NCBI RefSeq assembly: GCF_002300165.1
Contig: NZ_MLCE01000036.1
Span: 186,001-250,000, forward strand
Direction: 5' to 3'
From: Streptomyces sp. Tue6028
GTDB lineage: Bacteria > Actinomycetota > Actinomycetes > Streptomycetales > Streptomycetaceae
Length of the DNA stretch: 64,000 bases
Under the pieces are notes generated by a model. That model was not told the origin of the DNA. It worked only from the letters and a program-made list of their open reading frames with translations, and ran no database searches. The position numbers and the translations under genes are program-made. This document shows positions 42,269 to 50,321 of the stretch, one piece after another. Position 1 is the stretch's first letter, and every line of letters starts with the position of its first letter.

Positions 42269-42340
42269 ACCCGGAAGAAAGTCGCGTCAAGGGATCGCGC
42301 AGGGGTATCTTGCAGGTCGGGCAGGCCGGAAGGGAATCTC

Positions 42341-43639
42341 ATGGCGGGGCGGAACGGGCGCACAGTGCGTGACCTGCGGCGGGGCAATCGCACCGCCGTA
42401 CTACAACGGTTGTATTTCGACGGGCCGATGAGCCGCTACGAACTGGGTCCGGTCACCGGACTGAGTTCCGGTTCCATCAGCAACGTGGTCGCCGAACTCG
42501 TCGCCGACGGACTGGTCGAGGAGGCCGGCAGCGTCGACTCCGACGGCGGCCGCCCCAGGACCCTGCTGCGCGTCGCGCCCGGCAGCGGCCACATGATCGG
42601 CGTCGACGTCGGCGAGACCCGCGTCCGCGTCGAGCTCTTCGACCTCACCCTCACCGAACTCGCGCGCACCGAAAGACCGTTGGAGCGCCAGGGCTACGAC
42701 GTCGAGGTCATCGTCGGCCATATCCGCGACGGTATCGCCGAGGTGCTCGCCGCGACCGACATCGCGCCGGAGCAGCTCCTCGGCGTCGGTATCGGCGTCC
42801 CCGGCATCGTCGCCCGGACCCCGGACCGCGGAGCCGTGGTGCACGGCCAGACGATCGGCTGGGACGCCGTCCCGCTCGAATCCCTGCTCCGCGCCACCTG
42901 TGAACTCCCCGACACCGTCCCGTACTTCGCGGACAACGGAGCCAGGACCCTCGGCCAGGCGGAGATGTGGTTCGGCGCCGGGCGCGGCGCCCGCAACGCG
43001 GTCGTCGTCCTCTTCGGCTCCGGTGTCGGCGCCTGCCTCGCCACGGAAGAGGTGGACAACGGGCGGTCCGTCGAATGGGGTCATCTGACCGTACGGGTGA
43101 GGGGACGCCGCTGCCGCTGCGGAGCCCTCGGCTGTCTGGAGGCGTACGCGGGCGCGGAGGCACTCCTGGACCGCTGGCGCGAGGAGGGCGGCCGTCCCCC
43201 GGAGGACACCGACGAGGAGACCGCGCTCACCGCGATGCTCGCCGCGGCCTATCCCCCCGAGGACGCCGAGGACAGCACGCCCGACCCCGTCGCCCTCGCC
43301 GTCCTGGAGGAGACCGCCGAGTATCTCGGCGCGGGTCTCTCGGACCTGATCAACCTCTTCCAGCCCGAGCGGATCCTCATCGGCGGCTGGGCCGGTCTCC
43401 AGCTCGGTTCCCGCTTCCTGCCCGCCGTCCGCCGGTACGCGGCCTCGTACTCCCTGCGCTACCCCGCCGAGCGCGTCACCATCGACCTCGGCAAACTCGG
43501 CCCGGACGCCGTCACGGTCGGTGCCGCGATCCTGCCCCTCGCCGACTTCTTCGCACGGGGCGGACGGCGTGCCGAGCCCGTCCGGCAGGGCCCGTCGCCC
43601 GCGTGGCGCACCGCCCTGGAGGAACGCGCCCCGCAGTGA
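42341..43639 (+). CDS. ROK-family transcriptional regulator
   Basis: A 432-residue repressor/kinase-fold regulator. The N-terminal winged helix reads RYELGPVTGLSSGSISNVVAELVADGL (about 28-54). The ROK domain has GVDVGETRVRVELFD, the zinc motif GRRCRCGALGCLEAYAG (about 265-280) and IGGWAGLQLGS near residue 345. The full ROK zinc motif CxCGxxGCxE is intact, as needed for DNA binding in NagC/XylR-type proteins. It is divergent from the importer/GH1 operon; cellobiose importers of this layout are usually controlled by a LacI protein (CebR), so a ROK regulator marks a different system. Confidence 0.92.
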   Translation: MAGRNGRTVRDLRRGNRTAVLQRLYFDGPMSRYELGPVTGLSSGSISNVVAELVADGLVEEAGSVDSDGGRPRTLLRVAPGSGHMIGVDVGETRVRVELFDLTLTELARTERPLERQGYDVEVIVGHIRDGIAEVLAATDIAPEQLLGVGIGVPGIVARTPDRGAVVHGQTIGWDAVPLESLLRATCELPDTVPYFADNGARTLGQAEMWFGAGRGARNAVVVLFGSGVGACLATEEVDNGRSVEWGHLTVRVRGRRCRCGALGCLEAYAGAEALLDRWREEGGRPPEDTDEETALTAMLAAAYPPEDAEDSTPDPVALAVLEETAEYLGAGLSDLINLFQPERILIGGWAGLQLGSRFLPAVRRYAASYSLRYPAERVTIDLGKLGPDAVTVGAAILPLADFFARGGRRAEPVRQGPSPAWRTALEERAPQ

Positions 43640-43768
43640 TCGCCGGCGACGGAACCCCGCGCTCCGAAGGCCATGACCCCTGAGGTAATCGACCCGCCCG
43701 CGCACTCCCGGAACCATGAAGGGCACAGCGCACCGCCCGTCACGCCCCTGGATTCCGGGAGGACTCCC

Positions 43769-44602
43769 ATGCCGTACTTCGAGAGCCCCGTCGATGGCAC
43801 CCGGCTGCACTTCGTCGACTACGGTCCCGCCTCCGGACGGGTGATCGTCTTCGTCAACAGCTCCTACTTCGGCACCGAGATGTGGGAGTACCAGATGCTG
43901 CCGCTGGCCGAGGCCGGGTTCCGGTGCGTCGGGTTCGACCGGCGCGGGCACGGCCGCTCCGACGACGTGTGGGGCGGCTTCGACCTGGACAGCCTCGCCG
44001 ACGACGTGGACGGGCTGCTGCGCCGTCTCGACCTGCGGCAGGTGACGTTGGTCGGGCACTCCCTGGGCACCGCCGAGGTCGTGCGCTGCCTGACCCGGCA
44101 CGGCACGGGGCGGGTGGCCCGGGTGGCACTCGTGGCGGGCATGACGCCGGGTCCCGCACGCTCCGCCGACCATCCGGCGGGAGTCGATCCGGCGCTCGTC
44201 GAGGCCGGCAACGCGGAGTTCCGCCGCGACCGGGCCGCCTTCTTCGCGGACGGCGCCCGCGCGTTCTTCGCCCTCGACCTGCCCGGCAACGAACTCTCCG
44301 AGGCCTATGTGCAGTCGATGGTCGACCGCTGCCACGGGGCGACGGCCCGCGCCGGGGCGGCGCTGGGCGACCTCGTCGTCACCCTGAACGTGGCGCCCGA
44401 GATCGCCAAGCTCGATCTGCCCGTCCTCGTCGTCCACGGCACCCACGACGCGTCGGCCCCCATCGAGCTGACCGGCCGCCGTGCGGCGGAACTCGCGCCC
44501 GACAGCACCTTCAAGGTCTACGAGAAAGCGGGCCACGGGCTGTTCGCCACACACCGCGACCGACTGACCGCGGACCTCAGGGAGTTCGCGGAAAGCCGCT
44601 GA
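43769..44602 (+). CDS. Alpha/beta hydrolase (non-heme chloroperoxidase-like)
   Basis: A 277-residue cytoplasmic hydrolase. The nucleophile elbow is VGHSLGTAE (Ser near residue 93), preceded by the strand-rich RGHGRSDDVWGGFDLDSLADDV. The acid is in VVHGTHDASAP and the His in YEKAGHGLFATH. This is the pattern of esterase and cofactor-free haloperoxidase families. ATG 43769 is preceded by GGGAGGACTCCC. It ends near a strong convergent terminator at 44615. The substrate is unknown. Confidence 0.85.
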   Translation: MPYFESPVDGTRLHFVDYGPASGRVIVFVNSSYFGTEMWEYQMLPLAEAGFRCVGFDRRGHGRSDDVWGGFDLDSLADDVDGLLRRLDLRQVTLVGHSLGTAEVVRCLTRHGTGRVARVALVAGMTPGPARSADHPAGVDPALVEAGNAEFRRDRAAFFADGARAFFALDLPGNELSEAYVQSMVDRCHGATARAGAALGDLVVTLNVAPEIAKLDLPVLVVHGTHDASAPIELTGRRAAELAPDSTFKVYEKAGHGLFATHRDRLTADLREFAESR

Positions 44603-44614
44603 GCCTCCGGGGCG

Positions 44615-44640
44615 CGCGGCCCGCCGACCGGCGGGCCGCG
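44615..44640. terminator. Convergent terminator hairpin
   Basis: CGCGGCCCGCC (44615-44625) pairs with GGCGGGCCGCG (44630-44640), loop GACC. It serves both the hydrolase gene ending at 44602 and the SDR gene ending at 44661. Confidence 0.75.
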
Positions 44641-44660
44641 GCGCTGCGGCCGTACGGAGA

Positions 44661-45620
44661 TCAGGCGAACGCGTTCACCCCGGTCAGCTCCGCCGACAGC
44701 TCCCACAGTCGCGCGGCCTGCTCGGGGTCGATCGCGTGGGCGCACACGCCGACCCGGGTGCCGTCCGCCGGCGCGGGGTCGGCGATGTCGCAGTCCTCGC
44801 AGTACACCCCGCCCATGCCGGTCAGCTGCGGCGAGGTCGCGGCCCACACCTGGGTGGCCGCGCCCTGCTCGGGCGTCTTGAAGCCCTCGGGGTTCAGCGG
44901 GGTGCCGTTCTCGTCGATCCAGCCGCGCTCGACCATCTCCTCGCGCGGGAGGTGGCGCTGGAGCGGTGTGAGGATGCCGCCGGGGTGCAGGGCGAAGGCC
45001 CGCACACCGGACTCCTGGCCGAGCCGGTCCAGGTGCACGGCGAACAGCACGTTCGCGGTCTTCGCCTGGCCGTAGGCCTCCCACTTGTCGTAGCCGTTCG
45101 CCCAGTGCACGTCGTCCCAGCGGATGCCGGAGAAGTGGTGACCCGCGGACGACACCGACACCACGCGCGCCCCGCCCGGTGCGATCGCCGGCCAGAGCCG
45201 GTTCACCAGTGCGTAGTGCCCGAGGTGATTGGTCGCGAACTGGGCCTCCCAGCCCGGTCCCACCCGCGTCTCGGGGCAGGCCATGATCCCGGCGTTGTTG
45301 ATCATGAGGTCGACGGTGCGGTCCGAGGCGAGGAACCGCTCCGCGAAGGCGCGGACGCTCTCCAGGTCGCCGAGGTCGAGCTCCTCCACCTCGACCGCGT
45401 CGATGCCGTCCAGCGCCTCGCGCGCCGTGTCCGGGCGGCGGGCCGGGACGACGACCCGGGCGCCCGCCTTGGTGAGGGCGCGGGTCGTCTCCAGCCCGAG
45501 GCCCGAGTAGCCGCCGGTGACGATCGCGAGCTTTCCGGAGAGGTCGATCCCGTTCAGGACGTCGTCGGCGGTGCTCCGGGCACCGAAACCAGAACCGATC
45601 TTGTGCTGTGCAGTGCTCAT
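44661..45620 (-). CDS. SDR family oxidoreductase
   Basis: NAD(P)-dependent dehydrogenase, 319 residues. NAD motif TGGYSGLGLETTRAL (about residue 36), NNAGIM, and the catalytic YGQAKTANVLF (YxxxK, about residue 185) are present. ATG 45620 is only 7 nt after a candidate -10, so the mRNA would be essentially leaderless. The longer open frame back to 45848 includes promoter and hairpin sequence and is rejected. Substrate unknown; the promoter suggests control by a MerR-type activator. Confidence 0.85.
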   Translation of the reverse strand: MSTAQHKIGSGFGARSTADDVLNGIDLSGKLAIVTGGYSGLGLETTRALTKAGARVVVPARRPDTAREALDGIDAVEVEELDLGDLESVRAFAERFLASDRTVDLMINNAGIMACPETRVGPGWEAQFATNHLGHYALVNRLWPAIAPGGARVVSVSSAGHHFSGIRWDDVHWANGYDKWEAYGQAKTANVLFAVHLDRLGQESGVRAFALHPGGILTPLQRHLPREEMVERGWIDENGTPLNPEGFKTPEQGAATQVWAATSPQLTGMGGVYCEDCDIADPAPADGTRVGVCAHAIDPEQAARLWELSAELTGVNAFA

Positions 45621-45627
45621 GCTCCGC

Positions 45628-45658
45628 ACGCTACGAATTGAAGTGAACTCGAAGTCAA
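45628..45658 (-). promoter_or_regulatory. MerR-type promoter with 19-bp spacer
   Basis: On the minus strand, TTGACT (45653-45658) and TAGCGT (45628-45633) are separated by exactly 19 bp, longer than the normal 17-18, and the spacer holds an imperfect dyad (ACTTCGAGT-TC-ACTTCAATT, six of nine positions symmetric). Such stretched promoters are typically activated by MerR-family proteins. Confidence 0.6.
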
Positions 45659-45683
45659 GCGCGGCCCGCCCGGGCAAGGGAAA

Positions 45684-45718
45684 GGCCCCGACCGGACGGG
45701 GGAATCTCGGTCGGGGCC
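45684..45718. terminator. Terminator hairpin for the methyltransferase gene
   Basis: GGCCCCGACCG (45684-45694) and CGGTCGGGGCC (45708-45718), 13-nt loop, 11 perfect pairs. It lies in the 306-bp gap between the SDR start and the methyltransferase stop; the rest of that gap shows no gene. Confidence 0.7.
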
Positions 45719-45926
45719 GTATGTGGGGGCCCGGATGGCGGTCGCCTCTCGGCGAAAGGCTCCACAGGGCTTCAGCCGAACGATCGTCCCTGTGGGCATG
45801 TGGTGAGGCCCGGGGACACTGTCCCATCCGCACCCACGAGTCGTTCAACGGGAAACTACCCGCGAGTGTTCCCCGGGGTCGAATCCAGCCGCGGTGATCT
45901 ACGTCACGGGCGCCGCGCCCGGCCTG

Positions 45927-46739
45927 TCACGGTTTCACCGCGACCGCGCCGAACTGGGGGACGACCGCGGCGGAGTCCCCGTCGGCATGCCATCGCGAGC
46001 ACGAGACGAGTCCCGGCGTGACCAGGTCCAGGCCGTCGAAGAACGCAGCGATCTCCGCACGGCTGCGCGCGGTGATCGGCGGGGTGGCGTTCTCGTTCCA
46101 GAACTTCATCGCCTCGACGTTGCCCTCGCCGCCCAGGTCGCCGTCGGTGGTGGGGTGCGTCAGGACCAGGCAACTGCCGGACGGGACCGCGGTCATGACC
46201 GTGCGGACGATCTCCCGCGCCTGTTCCGTGTCGAGGACGAAGTTGAGGATGCCGAGCATCATCACGGCGACGGGCCGGGTGAGGTCGAGGGTCGCGGCGG
46301 CCCCCTGGACGATGGTGTCCGGGCGGTGCACGTCCGCGTCGATGTAGTCGGTGCTCCCCTCCGGTGTGCTCGTCAGCAGCGAGCGGGCGTGCACCAGCAC
46401 GATCGGGTCGTTGTCCACGTAGACGATCCGCGCCTCCGGCGCGATCCGCTGCGCGATCTCGTGGGTGTTGTCCAGCGTGGGCAGCCCGGTGCCGATGTCC
46501 AGGAACTGCCGCACCCCGCGCTCGGCCGTCAGGTGGGTGACGGCGCGGCCGAGGAAGGCCCGGTCCGCCCGGGCCACGTCACGGATCACCGGGAACATGG
46601 ACGCCACCTGGTCGCCCACCGCCTGGTCGACCTCGTAGTGGTCCTTGCCGCCGATCCAGTAGTTCCAGACGCGGGCGTTGTGCGCCACGCCGGTGTTCAG
46701 TCGCGGGGACCCGCCGGATGGGCTCTGGCTGTCACTCAC
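45927..46739 (-). CDS. SAM-dependent methyltransferase (SAV2177-like, PF04672 type)
   Basis: A 270-residue predicted methyltransferase of the large Streptomyces family PF04672. The SAM motif is FLDIGTGLPTLDNTHEIAQ (about residue 75), followed by VYVDNDPIVLVHAR and YIDADVHRPDTI. The N-terminal family signature HNARVWNYWIGGKDHYEVD (about 20-38) is present. GTG 46739 has GGAGGAG upstream; the much longer open frame continuing to 47624 lies across the PHP gene in another frame and is not real. Substrate unknown. Confidence 0.88.
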   Translation of the reverse strand: MSDSQSPSGGSPRLNTGVAHNARVWNYWIGGKDHYEVDQAVGDQVASMFPVIRDVARADRAFLGRAVTHLTAERGVRQFLDIGTGLPTLDNTHEIAQRIAPEARIVYVDNDPIVLVHARSLLTSTPEGSTDYIDADVHRPDTIVQGAAATLDLTRPVAVMMLGILNFVLDTEQAREIVRTVMTAVPSGSCLVLTHPTTDGDLGGEGNVEAMKFWNENATPPITARSRAEIAAFFDGLDLVTPGLVSCSRWHADGDSAAVVPQFGAVAVKP

Positions 46740-46972
46740 GCGTTCTCCTCCCTGCGCGCCCCGGTCCCTCCCGGGCGCGTACGGCCGCCGTGGGCGGCAC
46801 GGGACCGTCGCCGCCGACCGGCCGCCGCGGGCGGCACCGGACCGTCGCCGCCATTGTGCCGCCCGGTGATCACGACGTCCCGGGAATCGGCGCATGCGGC
46901 ACGTACTCGCGTTCGACGTGGTCCGTGCCCCGCCGGGCTCCACGCCCGGCGCTGGTGCCGCCGGAGGACACG

Positions 46973-48010
46973 TCAGACGCGGCTCGTACGCTCCGGTGTC
47001 ACCCGGTCCCCGGTCCAGGCCAGCAGTTCCTCGACGGTCCAGGTGGTCACCACACGCTCGGCGGGCACCCCGCACTCCTCGGCCCGCGCACAGCCGTACC
47101 CCTGCCAGTCCAGCTGGCCGGGCGCGTGCGCATCGGTGTCCAGGGAGAACAGCACCCCCGCGTCGACCGCCCGGCGCAGCAGCCGGCGGGGCGGGTCGAG
47201 CCGCTCGGGACGGCTGTTGATCTCCACGGCCGTGCCCGATTCGGCGCAGGCCGCGAACACCGCGTCCGCGTCGAACTCCGACTCGGGCCGGCCGCGCCCG
47301 CTGACGAGACGGCCCGTGCAGTGCCCGAGCACGTCCGACAGCGGATCGCGCACGGCGGCCACCATCCGCCGGGTCATCGAGCGCGCGTCCATGCGCAGTT
47401 TGGAGTGCACCGACACGACCACGACGTCCAGCCGGTCCAGCAACTCCGGCTCCTGGTCGAGCGATCCGTCGTCGAGGATGTCGCACTCGATGCCGGTGAG
47501 CAGCCGGAAGGGCGCCCACCGCTCGTTCAGCTCCGCCACCACGTCCAGCTGCTCGCGCAGCCGCTCCGGGGAGAGTCCGCGGGCCACGGTCAGCCGCGGG
47601 GAGTGGTCCGTGAGGACCGCCCACTCGTGGCCGAGCCGGGCCGCCGTCCGGCCCATGTCCCGGATCGGACTGCCGCCGTCCGACCAGTCGGAGTGCAGAT
47701 GACAGTCGCCGCGCAGCAGTGCCCGCAGTGCCTCGCCGCCCCGGACGAGCGGCTCCTCGGTCTCGCCCTCCAGACGTTCCAGGTAGGCGGGTACCTCACC
47801 GGCGAGCGCCTCGCGCACGACCTGCGCGGTCTTCGGGCCGACGCCCTTGAGCGACTCCAGCGTCCCGGCCGCCGCGCGCTCCGCCACGCCCCCTGGAGGG
47901 AGTCCGGCGAGTACCGCCTCGGCGGTGCGGAAGGCCCGGACACGATAGGTGGGCGCCTGAGAACGCTCCAGCAGGAACGCGATGCGGTCCAGAGCCTCCA
48001 AGGGGTCCAT
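46973..48010 (-). CDS. PHP domain protein with helix-hairpin-helix region (PolX-like)
   Basis: A 345-residue protein resembling the C-terminal half of DNA polymerase X and YcdX-like phosphoesterases. A helical N-terminal part (LEALDRIAFLLERSQAPTYRV; hairpin ESLKGVGPKTAQVVREAL, about 50-67) precedes a PHP domain with metal-ligand motifs GDCHLHSDWSDGG (about 97), TDHSPRLTVARG (about 133), GIECDILDDGSLD and DTDAHAPGQLDW. There is no polymerase palm domain, so it may be a phosphoesterase or nuclease acting on DNA or nucleotides. ATG 48010 has GGAGG at 7 nt. Confidence 0.88.
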   Translation of the reverse strand: MDPLEALDRIAFLLERSQAPTYRVRAFRTAEAVLAGLPPGGVAERAAAGTLESLKGVGPKTAQVVREALAGEVPAYLERLEGETEEPLVRGGEALRALLRGDCHLHSDWSDGGSPIRDMGRTAARLGHEWAVLTDHSPRLTVARGLSPERLREQLDVVAELNERWAPFRLLTGIECDILDDGSLDQEPELLDRLDVVVVSVHSKLRMDARSMTRRMVAAVRDPLSDVLGHCTGRLVSGRGRPESEFDADAVFAACAESGTAVEINSRPERLDPPRRLLRRAVDAGVLFSLDTDAHAPGQLDWQGYGCARAEECGVPAERVVTTWTVEELLAWTGDRVTPERTSRV

Positions 48011-48046
48011 CGGCGCCTCCTTCGCTCCTGATCGCACCGGATCGGC

Positions 48047-48133
48047 CCTGATCCGCGCCCCGGTCCTTGTCCGCACCTGGTCCTGATCCGCGCCCCGGTC
48101 CTTGTCCGCACCTGGTCCTGATCCGCGCCCCGG
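48047..48133. repeat. 35-bp tandem repeat upstream of the PHP gene
   Basis: Two exact 35-bp copies at 48047-48081 and 48082-48116, then 17 bp of a third at 48117-48133. The unit starts CCTGATCCGCGCCCCGG. It is in the 346-bp region 48011-48356, which otherwise shows no gene. The upstream promoter of the minus-strand PHP gene should be here. Confidence 0.7.
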
Positions 48134-48356
48134 GGCGGTTCCTCCAGCGTTGCCCAGCCGTCGTGACCCCGCACGGCGGGGCGTGCGGCCGGCCGTGGTG
48201 TCCGTACGCCGTGGGCGCCCCGGCTGATCGCCCCGCCGCTCACCCTGCCGGGCGAAACGCGCGGAGCCGCACCGTGCCCGCGTGGGAGAGCGGTCCGGAC
48301 GCGGATGCCCGCGGCGCTCGGCCGCTGATCCGCCGGAACCGCTCTACGCTCTATTC

Positions 48357-48596
48357 ATGACCGAAATCGCGAGCCCCTACATTTCCCACCCGCGGATCAT
48401 GGTGCTCGGAGTCCAGCCCGGAACGCCGCCGTTCCGGATCATGGAGATCGACGGCGAGGTCGTCGGCTCGGCGAAGGCGATCACCGACGTCCTGGAGACC
48501 GCAGCGGCCTACGGCATCACCGTCCACGATCTCGACGACCCCGAGGTGGTCCGCTGGGTGGGCGGAGACAAGCTCACCTGGACGCCGCGCACCTAG
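48357..48596 (+). CDS. Small hypothetical protein, 79 aa, probably leaderless
   Basis: A 79-residue soluble protein with a balanced, globular composition (MTEIASPYISHPRIMVLGV ... VVGSAKAITDVLETAAAYG). The middle part, FRIMEIDGEVVGSAKAI, has a clean strand-helix alternation. TACGCT at 48345-48350 lies 6 nt before the ATG, with no ribosome-binding site, the usual leaderless layout. Similar small proteins are widespread in Streptomyces, but I assign no function. Confidence 0.75.
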   Translation: MTEIASPYISHPRIMVLGVQPGTPPFRIMEIDGEVVGSAKAITDVLETAAAYGITVHDLDDPEVVRWVGGDKLTWTPRT

Positions 48597-48845
48597 TTTC
48601 TAGGGGATTTCGTCGGGATCAGCCCGGGTCCGCGGCGCTCGGCACGGCACCTCGCCGCGTTGTCGGACCACCCGAGTACGCCCAGTACGTGGATGATCCT
48701 CCGCCATGTGATGCACCGCACCGGACGCCGCGGCCTGATCCGGCCTGATCCGAACGAACCCCCCTGGGCCGCCCGCGCTCAGCCCCCGGCACCCGGCTGC
48801 GCGCATGGGGAACCGAGAAGCGGCGAGCGGACAGGCACACCCGGT

Positions 48846-48928
48846 CGTGAGACGAGGGTGCCGCCCGGCCGTGAGACGAGGGTGCCGCCCGGCCGTGAGA
48901 CGAGGGTGCCGCCCGGCCGTGAGACGGC
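48846..48928. repeat. 24-bp tandem repeat, three full copies
   Basis: CGTGAGACGAGGGTGCCGCC begins a 24-bp unit at 48846, 48870 and 48894, with a partial fourth at 48918. No spacers, so not a CRISPR array. Located in the 579-bp gap 48597-49175, which holds no convincing gene; an open frame through the repeats has a repetitive, Arg/Pro-rich product and is probably not expressed. Confidence 0.75.
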
Positions 48929-49175
48929 ACGCGCCTGCAGGGCGACGCCCCAGGCCGGGAGTCGGGGGCGCGTGACGGGCCACAGGGCGGTGGGGAGCGC
49001 GCGCACCTGCGGGTTTCGCGCCGTTGCGAGCCGGGGAGAGCGCGAATGACCCCACACTTCACCAAAGATCATTATTCGGTGGGAACCGCGCATGGGCCCG
49101 ATCCCGCGAGGGCACGTTGACCTCGCCGGGTGATCACCACGACCCCGGCGCCCCCTCATCCCACCGGGAGTCGTC

Positions 49176-49550
49176 ATGTTCCGTGGCTTCGCCGTGCCCG
49201 CCGCAGCCCTCGCCGGCACCGTCCTGGCGGCCTCCGCGCTCCTCGCGGCCCCGTCCGCGACCGCCTCCGAGGCCCGCCGCGCAGGCGACGTTTGCTTCTG
49301 GACCGCGGCCGGACAGCACGGCAGTTCCTGGTGCTACACACCACCGGGCTATACGGACGTGCCCGAGTTCCTGCACGACAGGGCCGCGTCCTTCCGCTCC
49401 ACCGCGGACACCGCCGTGTACGCCATCGACTGGGGCCGCGACACCTGCCACTACCGGCTGATCCGTGCTCGCGACCTGGCCGACAACTGGCCCTGGGGAG
49501 CCCGGCTCGACGGCGTGGCCGACACGACGATGGGTTGCGAGGTCGGCTGA
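49176..49550 (+). CDS. Small secreted cysteine-containing protein
   Basis: A 124-residue exported protein. The signal peptide spans about 1-31 (AVPAAALAGTVLAASALLAAPSATA) with a plausible cleavage after ATAS. The mature part of about 93 residues has four cysteines (GDVCFWTAAGQHGSSWCYTPP, DTCHYRLIR, TMGCEVG), likely two disulfides, and the FCxW-like opening of peptidase inhibitor family I36. It precedes a lipoprotein and an I36 protein gene in one run. Confidence 0.8.
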   Translation: MFRGFAVPAAALAGTVLAASALLAAPSATASEARRAGDVCFWTAAGQHGSSWCYTPPGYTDVPEFLHDRAASFRSTADTAVYAIDWGRDTCHYRLIRARDLADNWPWGARLDGVADTTMGCEVG

Positions 49551-49553
49551 AGC

Positions 49554-50321
49554 GTGAGCCGGCCCAGCCCACAACAGACCATGAAGCCGGCGACGCCGGT
49601 GCTCCTCGCGTTGCTGGGGGCGCTGACGCTGACGGGGTGCGCCACGGACGCGACGACCGCACCCGGCGATGACCCACGCGGGGCGCTGTCGCTGCCGACC
49701 ACCGAGCGCGGCAAGGACGACCTCATCGACACCGCCCAGCAGGTGCTCGTCGAACGCTGCCTGGCCGGCCGGGGTCTGACCCTGCGTCAAGCCCTGTCCG
49801 GCCGCGACGGCTCGTCCGAGCGGGACCACCGGCTCCAGGCGGCCCTGTTCGGCGCCGGCCGGTCCGAGCTGTCCGTCACCCTCGCCACCGGATACACCGT
49901 GACCGGTCACACCGACGGATGCCTGGCCGCCGCGCAGCGCGAGCTGTACGGCGACCAGTCGCTCTGGTTCCGTAGCCGCGTCGTCGTCAACAACCTCCGT
50001 GCCGAGGCCCAGCAGCGCATGGACCGCGACCCCGACTACCACGCGGCGCGGTCCCGTTGGACCCGCTGCGTCACCCCGTCCGACGGGCCCCGGCCCGAGC
50101 GGCCCGACCCCGCCGTCTCCGTGCGCTGTGCCCGTGCGAGCGGCCTCGCCCGGCTCAGGGCCCGCCTGGAACCGGCCCTGCTGAACCGGGTCCGCGCCGA
50201 CCGGCGCGATCAGCTGACCACCTATCAGCGGCTGCGCTCCCGCGCACTGCAGCGCGCGGCGGCCCTGTACGCCGCGCGGACCGTCCCGGTGCACCGACAG
50301 AAAGGCAGTACCACCTCGTGA
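49554..50321 (+). CDS. Lipoprotein of unknown function in the I36 gene run
   Basis: A 255-residue lipoprotein with lipobox LTLTGC (Cys near residue 29), then a helix-rich mature domain (KDDLIDTAQQVLVERCLAGRGLTL). Further cysteines occur at VERC, TDGC, TRC and VRC, which could form disulfides. GTG 49554 is 4 nt after the previous stop and follows GAGGTCGG; ATG 49581 in the same frame has no ribosome site. The stop overlaps the next GTG (GTGA). I know no family for it; co-expression with two I36-like secreted proteins suggests a cell-surface partner. Confidence 0.78.
   Translation: MSRPSPQQTMKPATPVLLALLGALTLTGCATDATTAPGDDPRGALSLPTTERGKDDLIDTAQQVLVERCLAGRGLTLRQALSGRDGSSERDHRLQAALFGAGRSELSVTLATGYTVTGHTDGCLAAAQRELYGDQSLWFRSRVVVNNLRAEAQQRMDRDPDYHAARSRWTRCVTPSDGPRPERPDPAVSVRCARASGLARLRARLEPALLNRVRADRRDQLTTYQRLRSRALQRAAALYAARTVPVHRQKGSTTS

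Noticed and set aside
45621..45848. Extended N-terminus of the SDR at 44661-45620
   Set aside because: The extension crosses the MerR-type promoter and terminator; the leaderless ATG at 45620 fits better.
46740..47624. Long frame continuing the methyltransferase upstream
   Set aside because: It lies over the PHP gene in another frame; GTG 46739 has a strong ribosome site.
48846..48928. CRISPR-like array
   Set aside because: Repeats are directly adjacent with no spacers and no cas genes are near.
48660..49049. Open frame of 129 codons through the 24-bp repeats
   Set aside because: Repetitive Arg/Pro/Gly product, no ribosome site, no recognisable domain; the opposite strand is equally open.
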